A DNA stretch of 64,000 nt from Smallanthus sonchifolius (Eukaryota > Streptophyta > Magnoliopsida > Asterales > Asteraceae). The stretch is taken from positions 79,855,501-79,919,500 of the forward strand of contig CM042028.1 of NCBI GenBank assembly GCA_023525975.1. Direction: 5' to 3'. The notes under the pieces are model-generated. The model was not told where the DNA came from and ran no database searches. It saw only the letters and a list, made by a program, of their open reading frames with translations. Of the stretch, positions 36,797 through 46,733 are shown piece after piece (within the stretch, counting starts at the first letter, position 1; every line of letters starts with the position of its first letter). The position numbers and the translations under genes were made by a program.

Positions 36797-36846
36797 TTAT
36801 TCTTTTTTGACAAATCATAATTGATTCATTAAAACTTGAGAAACTT

Positions 36847-38131
36847 TTACATCGAAACAGAAAAAAAACGGCCAACAAGCTGCGTCGTTAGTTCTTTTTG
36901 GATAGCAAAACTAAGTCTTTTAAAAACTACATTAATAGATCTTGAGGTCATAACATTACCATGCATGACTCGTTGGACTCGACTAAGTAGCTCCACAACC
37001 TCAGACGCAAAGAAACCAAAAGTATCAAATGCAAATAGAATAAACACGTGTCGGTTGTCACGACACGCTTTCTCGTGTTTGGTCACTTTGCATGAAGCAG
37101 CCTGACTCACCATGAAAGCATTGCTCCCCAAGCCCACAAGAGGGGAAACCCCTGTTAGATCCACACACGCGTGTTTTCCTCCTATCCATCCAAATATCAA
37201 AATGTCAGTTAGTCTGAGTGTTGATCTTCCTTCCAACATGTATGTCAAGAAATTCACAGGTGCTTCTTTCTTAGCTGAAATCTCGGCATGCCTGAATATG
37301 TCAAAAAGAACGTCCCTAACCAAATTGTGTCGGTACTTGAACCCGAGGAGCTCTCTACAATGTACTGCATGCTCCCCAAAGGAGTTCAAACATGCCTTGC
37401 GACAAACAGGGCATATCTCATCAACCGGAAATAGGGGAATCATGAGGCGATATTTAAGGATAGTACGATACTCCAGCGGCAACATATGTTGGCCTAGCCC
37501 ATCTATAGGGATAGCAAGAAGAAAATCTTGAGCTTGTGGTGCTCGTAGACACTCAAAAATGGCTTTTTGTCTAACGATCATGTCAAAGTGTACTTCCAAG
37601 TCCTAGACAGTTTTATTGAAAAGGGCATTCGCCAATGCATGTTGGGCTTTAGGGGTCGGTGTCCTTGTTAGTGAAACCATTGAAGTCGAAGCTTGGAATC
37701 GTATCTCGAAGACAAGCCAAAGCACAAACTTAATAAGAATCCAAACCACATATGTCACTGTCTCGTAAGATGTGGTCCTGTAGCACCCAAGATTGGGCCC
37801 TCGAGGCCACAAAGGCATAGAATGAAGCCTCTACGGTCGAATACAGCCCCAAACCCCCAAACCTAATAGTTAAGGAAGCAAGTCGCCATTGGAAATCTCC
37901 TAAGAAATGACCTCTACAAACCACCATGTCCTCAATCGCCTCACGCAGTCCTTTGTCAAAGAGCAAATCTGTCTCCTCCATGTGTATGGGTTGTCACGTC
38001 CTCAAGCCAATGAACAGTTTGGCAATACCCATACAGGATCGAAGCAAGAGTAGCTCACTCTGCTGGTCACCTAGTTTTGGAAGATGACGCATCAAAACAA
38101 CAGGATTAGCAACTCTCTTCTTTGTCAACCA
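36847..38131 (-). pseudogene. Non-LTR reverse transcriptase C-terminus with zinc motif and endonuclease-like domain
   Basis: Three consecutive minus-strand frames give one protein tail. The most upstream part (38131-37985) reads PVVLMRHLPKLGDQQSELLL and RSCMGIAKLFIGLRT before a stop. Next comes LFDKGLREAIEDMVVCRGHF with FQWRLASLTIRFGGLGLYS. The longest frame (37599-36850) holds a C-C-H-C motif (CPVCRKACLNSFGEHAVHC) and then FLTYMLEGRSTLRLTDILIF with GGKHACVDLTGVSPLVG. These match the end of a plant reverse transcriptase-like protein that is widespread in dicot genomes. The spaced acidic residues after the zinc motif (LTDILIFG ... ACVDLTG) look like a PD-(D/E)XK restriction-like endonuclease. 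Stops and frameshifts make it a relic, 5' truncated as usual for such elements. Confidence 0.75.
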
Positions 38132-38314
38132 CTAATTTAATAAGTATTTTTACTTGTCGTCAATGGGACATCTTTGTGGTAAAGTATTATACTTCTTAGC
38201 CAAATGATGTGATAATTTTAGAAGTAGAGTGTGTTCGCCAAGTAAAAAAGAGTATTTTGTACTTAAAAATATTACTCTTTTATCATTCTATTTATGTAAA
38301 TTTGTTCAATCAAA
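38132..38314. other. Short non-coding spacer
   Basis: AT-rich sequence between the reverse transcriptase relic and the Helitron; nothing recognised. Confidence 0.4.
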
Positions 38315-38805
38315 TCTATACTATATAATAAATAAAGGTATTGATGGGACACTTGTCACTCCCCCATGCATCCTCAACTTTTTTTCCCGCCTCTCTCTCT
38401 TATTAATTATACAAATTTCTTTAATTGTTTTTATAATTTTTTATTTCCCGCCTCTCTCTGTTATTAAATAATAATAATTTTTATAATTCTTTTTATAAAA
38501 CATTTTTCATATATATGTAATATGTAAATCTTTATTACTAAGTATATATAACATTGCATTTAATAAACTCGTGTAATATATCGGGTTTCTAAAGTTTAAT
38601 ATGAATTAACATTTATCAGTTACATGAAAAAAACTAATAATCAACTAATTTTTTTTTAAAATTAACTTAACAAAATTTATAACTATCACGTAATATTTTA
38701 TTCAACCCGTGTAATACACGTGTTTTGAAGACATAAATTTTTTATTACTAAGTATATAACATTACATTTATTCAACCCCGTGTAATGCACGCGATTCTAA
38801 CCTAG
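38315..38805 (+). mobile_element. Non-autonomous mini-Helitron
   Basis: It starts TCTATACTATATAATAAATA after an A and ends CGTGTAATGCACG, then CGATTCTAAC and CTAG before a T. Two tcccgcctctctct phrases follow the start, as in related copies. A second hairpin-like 3' end (cccgtgtaatacacgtg, near 38703) lies inside, so it may be a longer derivative or two fused ends. It is 491 bp; the open frame at 38229-38471 crosses the boundary and is not a gene. Confidence 0.8.
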
Positions 38806-38812
38806 TATATAT

Positions 38813-39392
38813 ATAGAGAGAGAGAGAGTAAGGTTCCCCTACTAAGTGGATTTTGCCTAAAAAGTATAGGAAGCAAGGAGAATGCGCCACGTGTACGGTA
38901 CTTATTCCATGGGTGAGGGTATTAGCGTCATTTATGCGCGCAGATAAACAACACGCTTATATGATATATGCTGTGCTACTTTAACATTTATAACTGTGTT
39001 GTTATACGATATAACTGTGTTGATAATGGTAACCAGCACAGATTTCAAGCATCATTAACTTTTTCTAAAAAAACTCATTTTTTTATATAAAATATATAAC
39101 AATACTATACTCAAATTAAAGAGAAAAAATTGTTTGATTTTATGTTATAATTTAAAAAAAATAATAATATATAAAAAAGTTATTTGAGTTTAAAAAAAAT
39201 TGTGGAACTAATATTTAATACAAAAAGAAAGTCAACTCATTAACAAAATCTCTATTTCACCCCTCTAGCCATTAATTGTCTTCTAAATCAATCTTAGTCA
39301 TTAGATTAGTTTGATCAAAAGTTTAAATTACTTGTTACACTTTTTAGACAAAATTTACTTTGTACTTGAACATTCATCTCTATATATATACT
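38813..39392. mobile_element. MITE with inverted ends at TATATA flanks
   Basis: The left end (aggttcccctactaagtgga then ttttgcctaaaaagtatagg) mirrors the right end (ttacactttttagacaaaat then ttactttgtacttgaacatt). The ends lie next to tatatataga on both sides. The interior contains acacgtg- and gttatacgatat-type phrases and no gene. Confidence 0.6.
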
Positions 39393-39569
39393 TTTATTTT
39401 TCTGTAATATTATTTTTAATTGATATCATTGTTAGGTCTTATCCTGCAAAATATATTTCTTTCTAAGAAAAACGGTAACAAAATAGGTCAACAAAAAAAA
39501 ATGTAATAGTTTATTAAGGAAACAATCTAAATATTTAATACATTATAAAGTATCAATATAGTAAGATTT

Positions 39570-40195
39570 AAGACCTTACACAATCGGGTCCGGTTATTGT
39601 ACGAAAGGCTTTTAGCGTACGAAGGCACCAGCATGCGACACGTGTTCAGTGGATAAGCTTAAATGCGTCCGCATCATAATAATAACGCATGTTTTATAAT
39701 AACACATGTGTAAAATAATAATAGCGCATTAACGCATGACCATAATCACGTATGTTTAATAGTAACACATGATCATATTCACGCAATCACACATGCTTTA
39801 TAATAACGCATGACCATAATCACGAATGTTATATACATAATCACGCTTGTTATATAATAACGCATGACCATAATCACGCATGTTATACGCACAGGACATC
39901 AACATTTCAAAAAAAAAGTCGATTTTTTTAAATAAAAGTATAGCAAAACTATACTCTAATTAAAGATAATAAAATGCTCGATTTTATGGTGTAATTTTTT
40001 TAAAAAATTAATGTCGTATAAAAAAGTTATATGTGTTTTAAAAAATGGAAGAACTTGAAAAAAGTCACAAATGTAGATTATTCCAATTTTACCCTTTTCG
40101 TAAACTTTTTACGTCACCTTTGATTTTAATCCTTGATTTCCTAAATCAATGATCAAGAATCATTCGTACCTTCGTATGGAAAAACCCCTTTTGTA
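39570..40195. mobile_element. Probable MITE with internal short repeat
   Basis: The ends gtacgaaaggcttttagcgt ... acgaagg and cgtaccttcgtatggaaaaa ... cccctttt are loosely inverted. Inside (39675-39890) the phrase ataatcacgcatgttatata alternates with ataacgcatgaccataatca about five times. No coding potential. Confidence 0.45.
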
Positions 40196-40511
40196 TTTAA
40201 TCCTTTCTCTACACTATCACACCACTAAAATAAAAATAAAATGTCGGTAGTATTTGAATCTTTCGTTTTAAGGGATACATTCTATATTTTTATGTAAGTA
40301 AATATTTTATTTATGGTTAATATTTGTTTTATTTGGTAATTTGAATAATGTAGAGCTATATTTCTTGTGACAACTTTTTTAAAATGCCCAATTAGTTATG
40401 AGTTAAGACAAATAGAAGAATTAACAAGCAACAAAAGTCTTGGATATGATTTTCCAGCATATAATTCTAAGAAGAATAAAAAAGGTTACGTGTTTAAAAT
40501 AGCTTAATATT

Positions 40512-41455
40512 TTTTGTTTTGGGATAATTTTATATATATCCTTACAAATTTGATAAATATTATATATACCCATTGTAAATTCAAAATATCATATATACCC
40601 TTTTCTAATAACTTTACATTTAATGACAATTTTACCCTTTCAAATATTCAAATTTAAAAAAAAATTATTAGATCAATTACCACCTATCTTTGTAATGTGT
40701 AACATGATTTAGTAAAAGGAAATCACACCCGTTCTTTACAAAACTTCAATCCTAATTTTTTTTTCAGTCGATTGAATTGAAGATGGATTACTTTAAATCT
40801 ATGCTATCATAAGCAAAAAAAAAATATGTTACGGATTACCGGAAGTTCAACGCTAATCGTCGTCTAAATCATCTACAAATTGAAAGAGTTGAAGTGGAGT
40901 ATACGAATTTGAATTTCACTTCTTTCGGAGAGGTTGTTGGCGGCATCGGCGGTTTATGGAGTAACAGAGATCTAGTGAAGACGATAACGACTATATCGGA
41001 ATCAATACCAGAGACATAAATGGAAGTTATGTTTTATGCTGAGTGATATGGAATCCGAAATTGAAAAATTGGTGTAGAAGCAATTTACAAAAGAAGTTGT
41101 TCCAAATTAGCTTGATGATGCAAGCTTTGGGTGGGTTTACAAGCTTAAACATTAGAGGACATGAGAGTTCATTTTGTAAGGAGATCACTCACTATTGATG
41201 ATGACTAAGAATTTGGAATGTAGATGACGATGATCATCATCATCATCATGGAATTCATTTTTGCCACTATGAAATATTAAAGTTTAAAAAGATTAGGGTA
41301 AAATTGTCATTTTTTAAATCGTTTTTAATGAAATGGGTAAATTTAATATTTTAATTAGTTTTTAAGGTTATATATGATATTTTTAATTTTGATTGGGTAT
41401 ATATGATATTATCCTATGTTTGTAAGGGTATAAATGATATTCTCCCTTTTATTTT
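40512..41455. mobile_element. TIR element, about 940 bp, with gene-like interior
   Basis: The ends carry inverted copies of tatatacc-rich sequence: left gggataattttatatatatc ... ccttacaaat ... atatacccattg, right cccaatcaaaa-type and ccttacaaaca-type phrases in inverted form (gattgggtatatatgatatt ... tgtaagggtataaatgatat). The interior (about 40770-41270) has ordinary base composition and a short open stretch reading VEVEYTNLNFTSFGEVVGGI then GGLWSNRDLVKTITTISES, interrupted by stops. It may be a captured gene piece. The source gene was not recognised. Confidence 0.5.
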
Positions 41456-41564
41456 AATAACAAAATGTATATTAAAATTTTCAAATATATATTATTGTTA
41501 TCCTTAATGGGCCGGGCTGAACTTTATTAACCTTTTTAGTCCAAGAAAGGCTCTAGCTAAAACC

Positions 41565-42300
41565 TAGAGGTGACAAACCGGGTTTTTTTTCAAACCTTAC
41601 TGGGTTGTAGCCTGATTCGGTTTGGTCAAACATGGTCAAAACCGGGTTGAACCCCAAACCGGTTAGGGCCTGGGTCGGTTTGAGGGTAGGTTGAAGCCGA
41701 CCCTATCCGATGCGGAGTGGGTCGAGTTGAAACCGGTTTTAAAAAAAAACTTTTTTTTAATTAATAAAATACAAATTTAACAAACAAACTTCGACTTTAT
41801 ATTAAATATTTTAAAAATTACAAAAATATAAATTGTAGAGGAACCAACTTCGGGGGTAGGTTGAAGCCGACCCTATCCGATGCGGAGTGGGTCGAGCTGA
41901 AGCCGGTTTTAAAAAAAAAACTTTTTTTTAATTAATAAAATACAAATTTAACAAATAAACTTTGATTTTATATTAAATATTTTAAAAATTACAAAAATAT
42001 AAATTGTAGAGGAACCAACTTCGGGTGTAGAATGATCACTTTTGGAAGTCATTTTGAATTTTTGAGAGCGTTTTTTGAACATTTTTGAGAATATTTAGCG
42101 CTTTTGAGATTTGAGAGAGTAAAGAATGGTGTGATTCAACCAATACCTATTTATACTAACATAGGGAGGATAAAATTATAAAAAAAAAAAAGAAAAAAAA
42201 GGGTAAAAATCATCCATAACGATCACGTTAACGGTAACATTTTTTTTAAACCGGTTTCAATTGGTGAACCGACTCGGGTTGGGTTTGAAACATGTTTGCT
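41565..42300. mobile_element. hAT-like non-autonomous repeat with tandem duplication
   Basis: The ends show gaggtgacaaaccgggtttt and ggttgggtttgaaacatgtt, the wording of common plant hAT-type repeats. Inside, a unit of about 170 bp beginning gggtaggttgaagccgaccc is present twice (41681-41850 and 41851-42020), with only a few changes. No transposase is present. Exact ends and target duplication were not determined. Confidence 0.5.
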
Positions 42301-42463
42301 GATTCAAATGGTGAGCAGAATGATCATTGACAACACTGAGAATCCTATCGATGAAATAGCCACAAAGGAGATGAAAGACATGTCTGAAACAGTTGATACC
42401 TTGACCGATGAAGTTAAAGATCTTAAGCTAACTTGTCTTTTCCTTTTGGCTTTCTGAATTCAT
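42301..42463 (+). other. Short open stretch upstream of the GRAS fragment, function unknown
   Basis: From an ATG at 42310 an open frame of about 48 codons reads MVSRMIIDNTENPIDEIATK and continues with coiled-coil-like MKDMSETVDTLTDEVKDLKL before a stop. I do not recognise it. It is probably a separate fragment joined to the GRAS piece. Confidence 0.3.
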
Positions 42464-42775
42464 AGAAGAAATGTGGGAATCATCCACAAAGCGTTAAAAC
42501 TTGCAAAATCATTGAATCCGAGTATTGTCACATTAAGCAAATACGAAGTGAGTTTGTATCGGCTAGGGTTTCTTCACCGTTTCCACAACGCCCTAACCTT
42601 CTACTCAGTTTTATTTGATTCACTTGAACCGAACATCAGCCGAGACTCGCCGGAGAGATTGCAGGTGGAGAGATTTTTGTTCGGCCGGCAAATAGCAGCA
42701 ACGGTTAACAATGGAGAATTCCGGATTCAAATCGTTTTGATTGAAAGTTTGTTTGAGATGTATGGAATCTTGTGA
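42464..42775 (+). pseudogene. GRAS transcription factor fragment (SCARECROW-like 4/7 type)
   Basis: The translated stretch [20 protein letters not shown] followed by [20 protein letters not shown] and [20 protein letters not shown] then [10 protein letters not shown] matches the C-terminal half of the GRAS domain. Landmark words of the family are visible: NP.(V/I)VTL..YE, F..RF.NAL.FYS..F(E/D)SLE and RDS.ER..VER..FGR.I. A full GRAS protein is roughly 400-800 residues; only about 80 are here. The segments that should precede and follow it (the LHRI/VHIID part and the SAW motif) are absent. It is therefore a truncated copy, probably carried or left by repeat activity. The SCL4/7 subfamily is inferred from memory of the family. 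Confidence 0.7.
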
Positions 42776-43496
42776 TCTTGTTTCTTGAAACTGGTTAATT
42801 TTTATTTTGTCTTTTTTTTTAAATTGGTGGTGAAAGGACAATTTTGCCCCTCACGTGACGTTCACGTGAGGTGGGTTAACAGAATCGTTAATCACCGTTA
42901 CCCAATTGGACGGAAGCGGTTAAAATAAAAAATGTGGGTCACTTCAAGTGTTAAAATATTTTGAATTAGATAAAAAAAAATGATTTTGGACCAAACCTCA
43001 TGGACAATTTTTGTAATTTATTCAATGAATTTGTTGTGTTGACGTGTATGGGCTTGCGAGGGAAGTGGGCTTCTAGTGGTTGATGTTCTATTGCGAAAGT
43101 GGGCTCCTAAACCGATTGGTTTTAGTGGGCTGCAAAATTGTTGAGTTTATTGTTTTAATGGTGTTCTAGTTATTTATCATTTAGAGTGAAGATCAGTTTT
43201 GATTTGTTATTTAGAAATCTAAGTTTGAAAAAAGTTTTGAATTCTTTCTGATCCCAAACATTTTGTTGATTGATTCAAAGTGTTTTTGCTAAATCCGTAG
43301 ATTTACAACTTTTTCATATTTTTTTGATAACTAACCAACATTTCTGTATAAACGAGAGTCCAAAAATATAACATCGATCATTTGCAAATTGTAGTTTATA
43401 GATATATAATACATAGACCTACTTATTACATAAGATCATAAAAAGCTCGATAACAACAAGTCTAAGCTTGAGTCGGCTCATTATGGATTTACCAGT
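42776..43496. other. Non-coding sequence with a perfect small hairpin
   Basis: At 42850-42872 the sequence cctcacgtga cgt tcacgtgagg forms a 10-bp stem with a 3-base loop and contains two CACGTG cores. The surroundings (accgttacccaattggacgg, aaacctcatggacaattttt) look like the end of a DNA transposon. No gene was found. Confidence 0.4.
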
Positions 43497-43600
43497 TTAA
43501 AATTACATCGAAATAGAAGAAAAACGGGCAACAAACTGCGCCACTGACCCTTTTAGATATCAAAATTAAGTCTTTTAAAAACTATATTCATAAATTGGAA
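43497..43600. mobile_element. Small 3' fragment of the same reverse transcriptase element
   Basis: The segment aaattacatcgaaatagaag and the following gggcaacaaactgcgccact and aagtcttttaaaaactat are clearly related to 36848-36940, the 3' end of the degenerate reverse transcriptase copy, in the same orientation. Confidence 0.7.
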
Positions 43601-43753
43601 GGTTTTTTTTATACTTGATAGAGTTCAAACTCGATAAAGCTCGAACAAGAATGTACATCTTCTCCGTTACTCTTCTAAAAATTATCAAATATAATATACT
43701 TTTTTTTGCTATAATTAGCAGCAAAATATAAGGACGTTACTTATAAGTTATAA

Positions 43754-43906
43754 TGCCAAAGTGAGACTAGCCCACTTGGTAAACACACTTGCCTCTTAGA
43801 TGAGAGGTCTTAGGTTTAAAGTTTAAACTAAGACACTGAGTTAATTATTTGGTGTAATTTAGGAGTATGAGTAGGGTAGATTTGTCATTAAAGAAAAAAA
43901 AAACTT
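43754..43906 (+). mobile_element. tRNA-derived SINE with target duplication
   Basis: An A-box-like tagcccacttggtaaacaca and a B-box-like gaggtcttaggtttaaagtt lie about 35 bases apart, followed by a non-tRNA body and an A-rich tail. The 8 bases agttataa occur directly before (43746-43753) and after (43907-43914) the element, as expected from LINE-driven insertion. Confidence 0.65.
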
Positions 43907-44036
43907 AGTTATAACCTCTATGAATGGAGGTTAAAACATGAAACAATGAACATAAATTAAAACATCTCTACTACTTTCATAAAGGCCCCAACATAATAAC
44001 CACTTCAATTACAAAAAAAAATAAAATAAATAAAAA

Positions 44037-44354
44037 TCAAACTTGTTCAGAGGCTATGACAGCTTGCTTGTCTTCCATCTGTGTTTCATCATGTTCAGCG
44101 ACTGAAGCTGATGTCTTGAAAATGATGAACTTAAGATGAAGCAAATCTTTAACAGCAGAAACCACCATGGAAACAGAAATCAGTGCAAGCACTAGGATGA
44201 AGAAGATGGTTAAAGACATGTTGATGAAGTCATGATGATGACGTCGACGAAGTAATCCATGGATGGTGAACATGGCAGCCAATGCTGCTGTAGATGCACC
44301 CACAATTGTCTTCCATATAAACTTGGGTATGTAATACGTGCATCTATGCTTCAT
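44037..44354 (-). CDS. Possible small two-span membrane protein, unknown function
   Basis: An intronless 105-residue frame starts MKHRCTYYIPKFIWKTIVGA and ends in an acidic tail (EHDETQMEDKQAVIASEQV). Two hydrophobic stretches are visible, at about residues 15-33 (KTIVGASTAALAAMFTIHGL) and 45-67 (MSLTIFFILVLALISVSMVV). A basic RRRHHH loop lies between them. The composition looks like a real protein, unlike the neighbouring frames. The stop is followed on the minus strand by an AT-rich 3' region, and the start is preceded by a CT/GA-rich leader (about 44400-44430). I cannot assign a family. It could also be a terminal exon of a larger decayed gene. Confidence 0.5.
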   Translation of the reverse strand: MKHRCTYYIPKFIWKTIVGASTAALAAMFTIHGLLRRRHHHDFINMSLTIFFILVLALISVSMVVSAVKDLLHLKFIIFKTSASVAEHDETQMEDKQAVIASEQV

Positions 44355-44501
44355 TTTCTAACCTTGTCTCCGACCAAAATTGATGTTTGCTTTGTGTTTT
44401 TGTCTGTGTGTCTGAGAGAGAAAGAGAGGTTTAATAATTATGGGGAAGAAGAGAAGAAATCAACATGTATAGTATTGAATCAACCTAACCTAGGAAATTA
44501 A

Positions 44502-45019
44502 ATCGATAATAATTATGGTAATAAATGCATTAAGGATCATAATTACAATTAATGTTATCTAACACTAATATAGTATAATATAAAATATTAATGTACATTT
44601 TACGAAAATAAAATATTTGAATAGTTCAAACAAGAAAGTAACTTCAAGTCGTAAAATAAAAGATTTGAAAAGTGTCAAACAAGAATGAATGGTCAACATT
44701 TAGGCCATATATAGGATAGTACTACTATAAGTCTTTTGGTTAACACTAATTGTAGCTTTAAGACTATTTGTTAACATTTCAATACTCATAAATAATGAGA
44801 TTACATCAAGTTTAAATATTTAAAAATCATTCTAAGATGTTTAAATCAGGTCAAATCAAGAACAAAGAACGCTAGCTATACACCACAAAATTTATGATAA
44901 TTAGAGTGGAGTGGCCTTGTTAAAGCCTTTAGAGATCTAAAGATGATTTGCTATCTATAAATTCATAAAGAAAACCGATGGTACAAGAGGTGAATCAAGC
45001 CAATTTTGAAACTATAATT
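44502..45019. other. AT-rich non-coding sequence
   Basis: No exon, RNA gene or transposon end recognised. On the minus strand it lies upstream of the small membrane protein frame and may contain its promoter, but no clear elements were seen. Confidence 0.4.
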
Positions 45020-45024
45020 TTATC

Positions 45025-45390
45025 ACCTTGACAAGGTTTTGGCAAAGTGGTGTAGATCTGTGAACCCATTTAGTTTCTGGGTTTTTTATAAACTATTTTG
45101 GTTTATGGGGAGTCCGCTCCTCCCACAAGCAGACTCTGATTTTTCAAGTTTGAGTCGGCTCCTCCCACAAACGGATTTGAGGAGAGCTCCATCATTTCTC
45201 CAATCTATGATTGCCACATGAGTCATTTCCTCAAGTCTGCTTGTGAGAGGAGCGGAATCAAACTTGAAAAGTAAGAGTCCGCTTGTGGGAGGAGCGGACT
45301 CCCCATAAACCAAAATAGTTAAAAAAATTAATAAAAAAACCTCAAATGGGTTTTCATATCTACACCACTTTGACAAAAAAAATCGAGGTT
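45025..45390. mobile_element. Foldback MITE with very long inverted arms
   Basis: The left half (tggcaaagtggtgtagatct ... actattttggtttatgggga then gtccgctcctcccacaagca) is repeated in inverted form in the right half (tgcttgtgggaggagcggac-like wording, then tccccataaaccaaaatagt ... tctacaccactttgaca). The arms are about 150 bases each and separated by only about 45 bases. A transcript would fold into one long, slightly imperfect hairpin. Open frames on both strands (45039-45221, 45086-45376) are products of this symmetry. Confidence 0.8.
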
Positions 45391-46285
45391 TGCCCTTACC
45401 ATCTTAAATAAGAAATGATGACTCTTATATCATTTGTAATATACGTCTCAGCAATATATCTCATGTAAATGACGATGTGGGATTTGTCTAAAATGTCAAA
45501 TATGTTTACTAAAATACGATAAAGAGTAATGGGCATGAATAGCAACAAGACTAAACGTTAAAATATAGAAGTTTTTACTTGACCGTACTTTTTGGTATGT
45601 GTAAATAGGATTAAAGTGTAACATAAACATTTTCACTTTTCACCTAATAAAATTTCGCTTAAAACAATTACACCAACAATTATGAGTTAAAAATCAAACA
45701 ACTTGTTATGTTTTCAGACAATTGCTTTTGATACTCCACAAGTGAGACAAATATATTTGATTTTATTAATTTGTTTCTAAACAATTATATTAGCTTCAAA
45801 CAGTCAAACAATTGAAACAACCAAATTCCGATTTATAGACTTTGTTAAAATTACAAGTTATTTTTTTTTTAATCTTGGTTGATAACATAATGTTCAAGTC
45901 ACTATTATCTTTTATTTGTATATATAGAAGTTAAAGGACTCAGGGTGTAAATACTGGAACTGGAAGGGTTTAACTCGACTCAAGAAGAATACTTGGATTT
46001 GCACTATATAAAAGACTTGAGGATGCTAGGGGTGTGGAGAAGAGTGATCGAGTCCTTTGTCATGAAACATTCTCTCTCTGAGTCTCTATTAGTTTATACT
46101 TAGCCGAAAGTTATTGTTTTGTCGGAAGTTTTGATTCAGTTTCGATCGGAAGTTTGTGCTTAGTTTTGACTGAAACTTATAGTTTCAGACAGTTTTGATT
46201 AGTTTCGCCTAATTAGTTTGTTAGGTTTCATTTCCAGTTGTATTTATATCTTCATTTGTATTTCTTTTTAATCTGAATGAGAATC
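45391..46285. other. Non-coding sequence
   Basis: A degenerate repeat with gaagttttgattagtttcg-like wording lies at about 46105-46215. No gene is recognised. Confidence 0.4.
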
Positions 46286-46340
46286 TCTCTATCTCCCTCC
46301 CTCCCTCCCTCCCTCTCTCACTCACTCACTCACTCACTCC
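46286..46340. repeat. Compound CT-rich microsatellite
   Basis: The sequence consists of (ccct)n units followed by (cact)n units. Confidence 0.9.
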
Positions 46341-46733
46341 TGTGTTCCCGAGTTTAATAAAGGAAGGAAAAGAAGAAAAAGATAATGAATGATAGAAAAG
46401 AAAGGAAGGGGATCAAGGAGAGAAGAAAGTGAAGGGAATGGAAATATATAATGTAATTTCGTGTTCCAGAGTTCGAAGAAAAGGAAAAGAAATTAAAGAT
46501 TTTATGTGTTTCCTTTCCTTTCTTTCCACTTCATTCCGATTTGGAAGGAAAGTTGGGAGGGAAGATTATTAAAAATCTTTCATTTTTTTCTTTCCACTTC
46601 CTTCAATTAAAAAACTCAAGAACACAAACTTTTTGAGTTTCTTTCCAGTTGCTTTCATTAAAAAAACTCAGAAACACAAATCTTTTCAAGTTTCCTTCCA
46701 CTTCCCTCTTTAAAAAGGAACCGGGAACACATC
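46340..46733. mobile_element. Probable MITE with inverted ends
   Basis: The left end tgtgttcccgagtttaataa followed by aggaaggaaaag mirrors the right end ctttaaaaaggaaccgggaa followed by caca. The interior is purine-rich on one half and pyrimidine-rich on the other, giving an extended weak hairpin. Confidence 0.55.
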
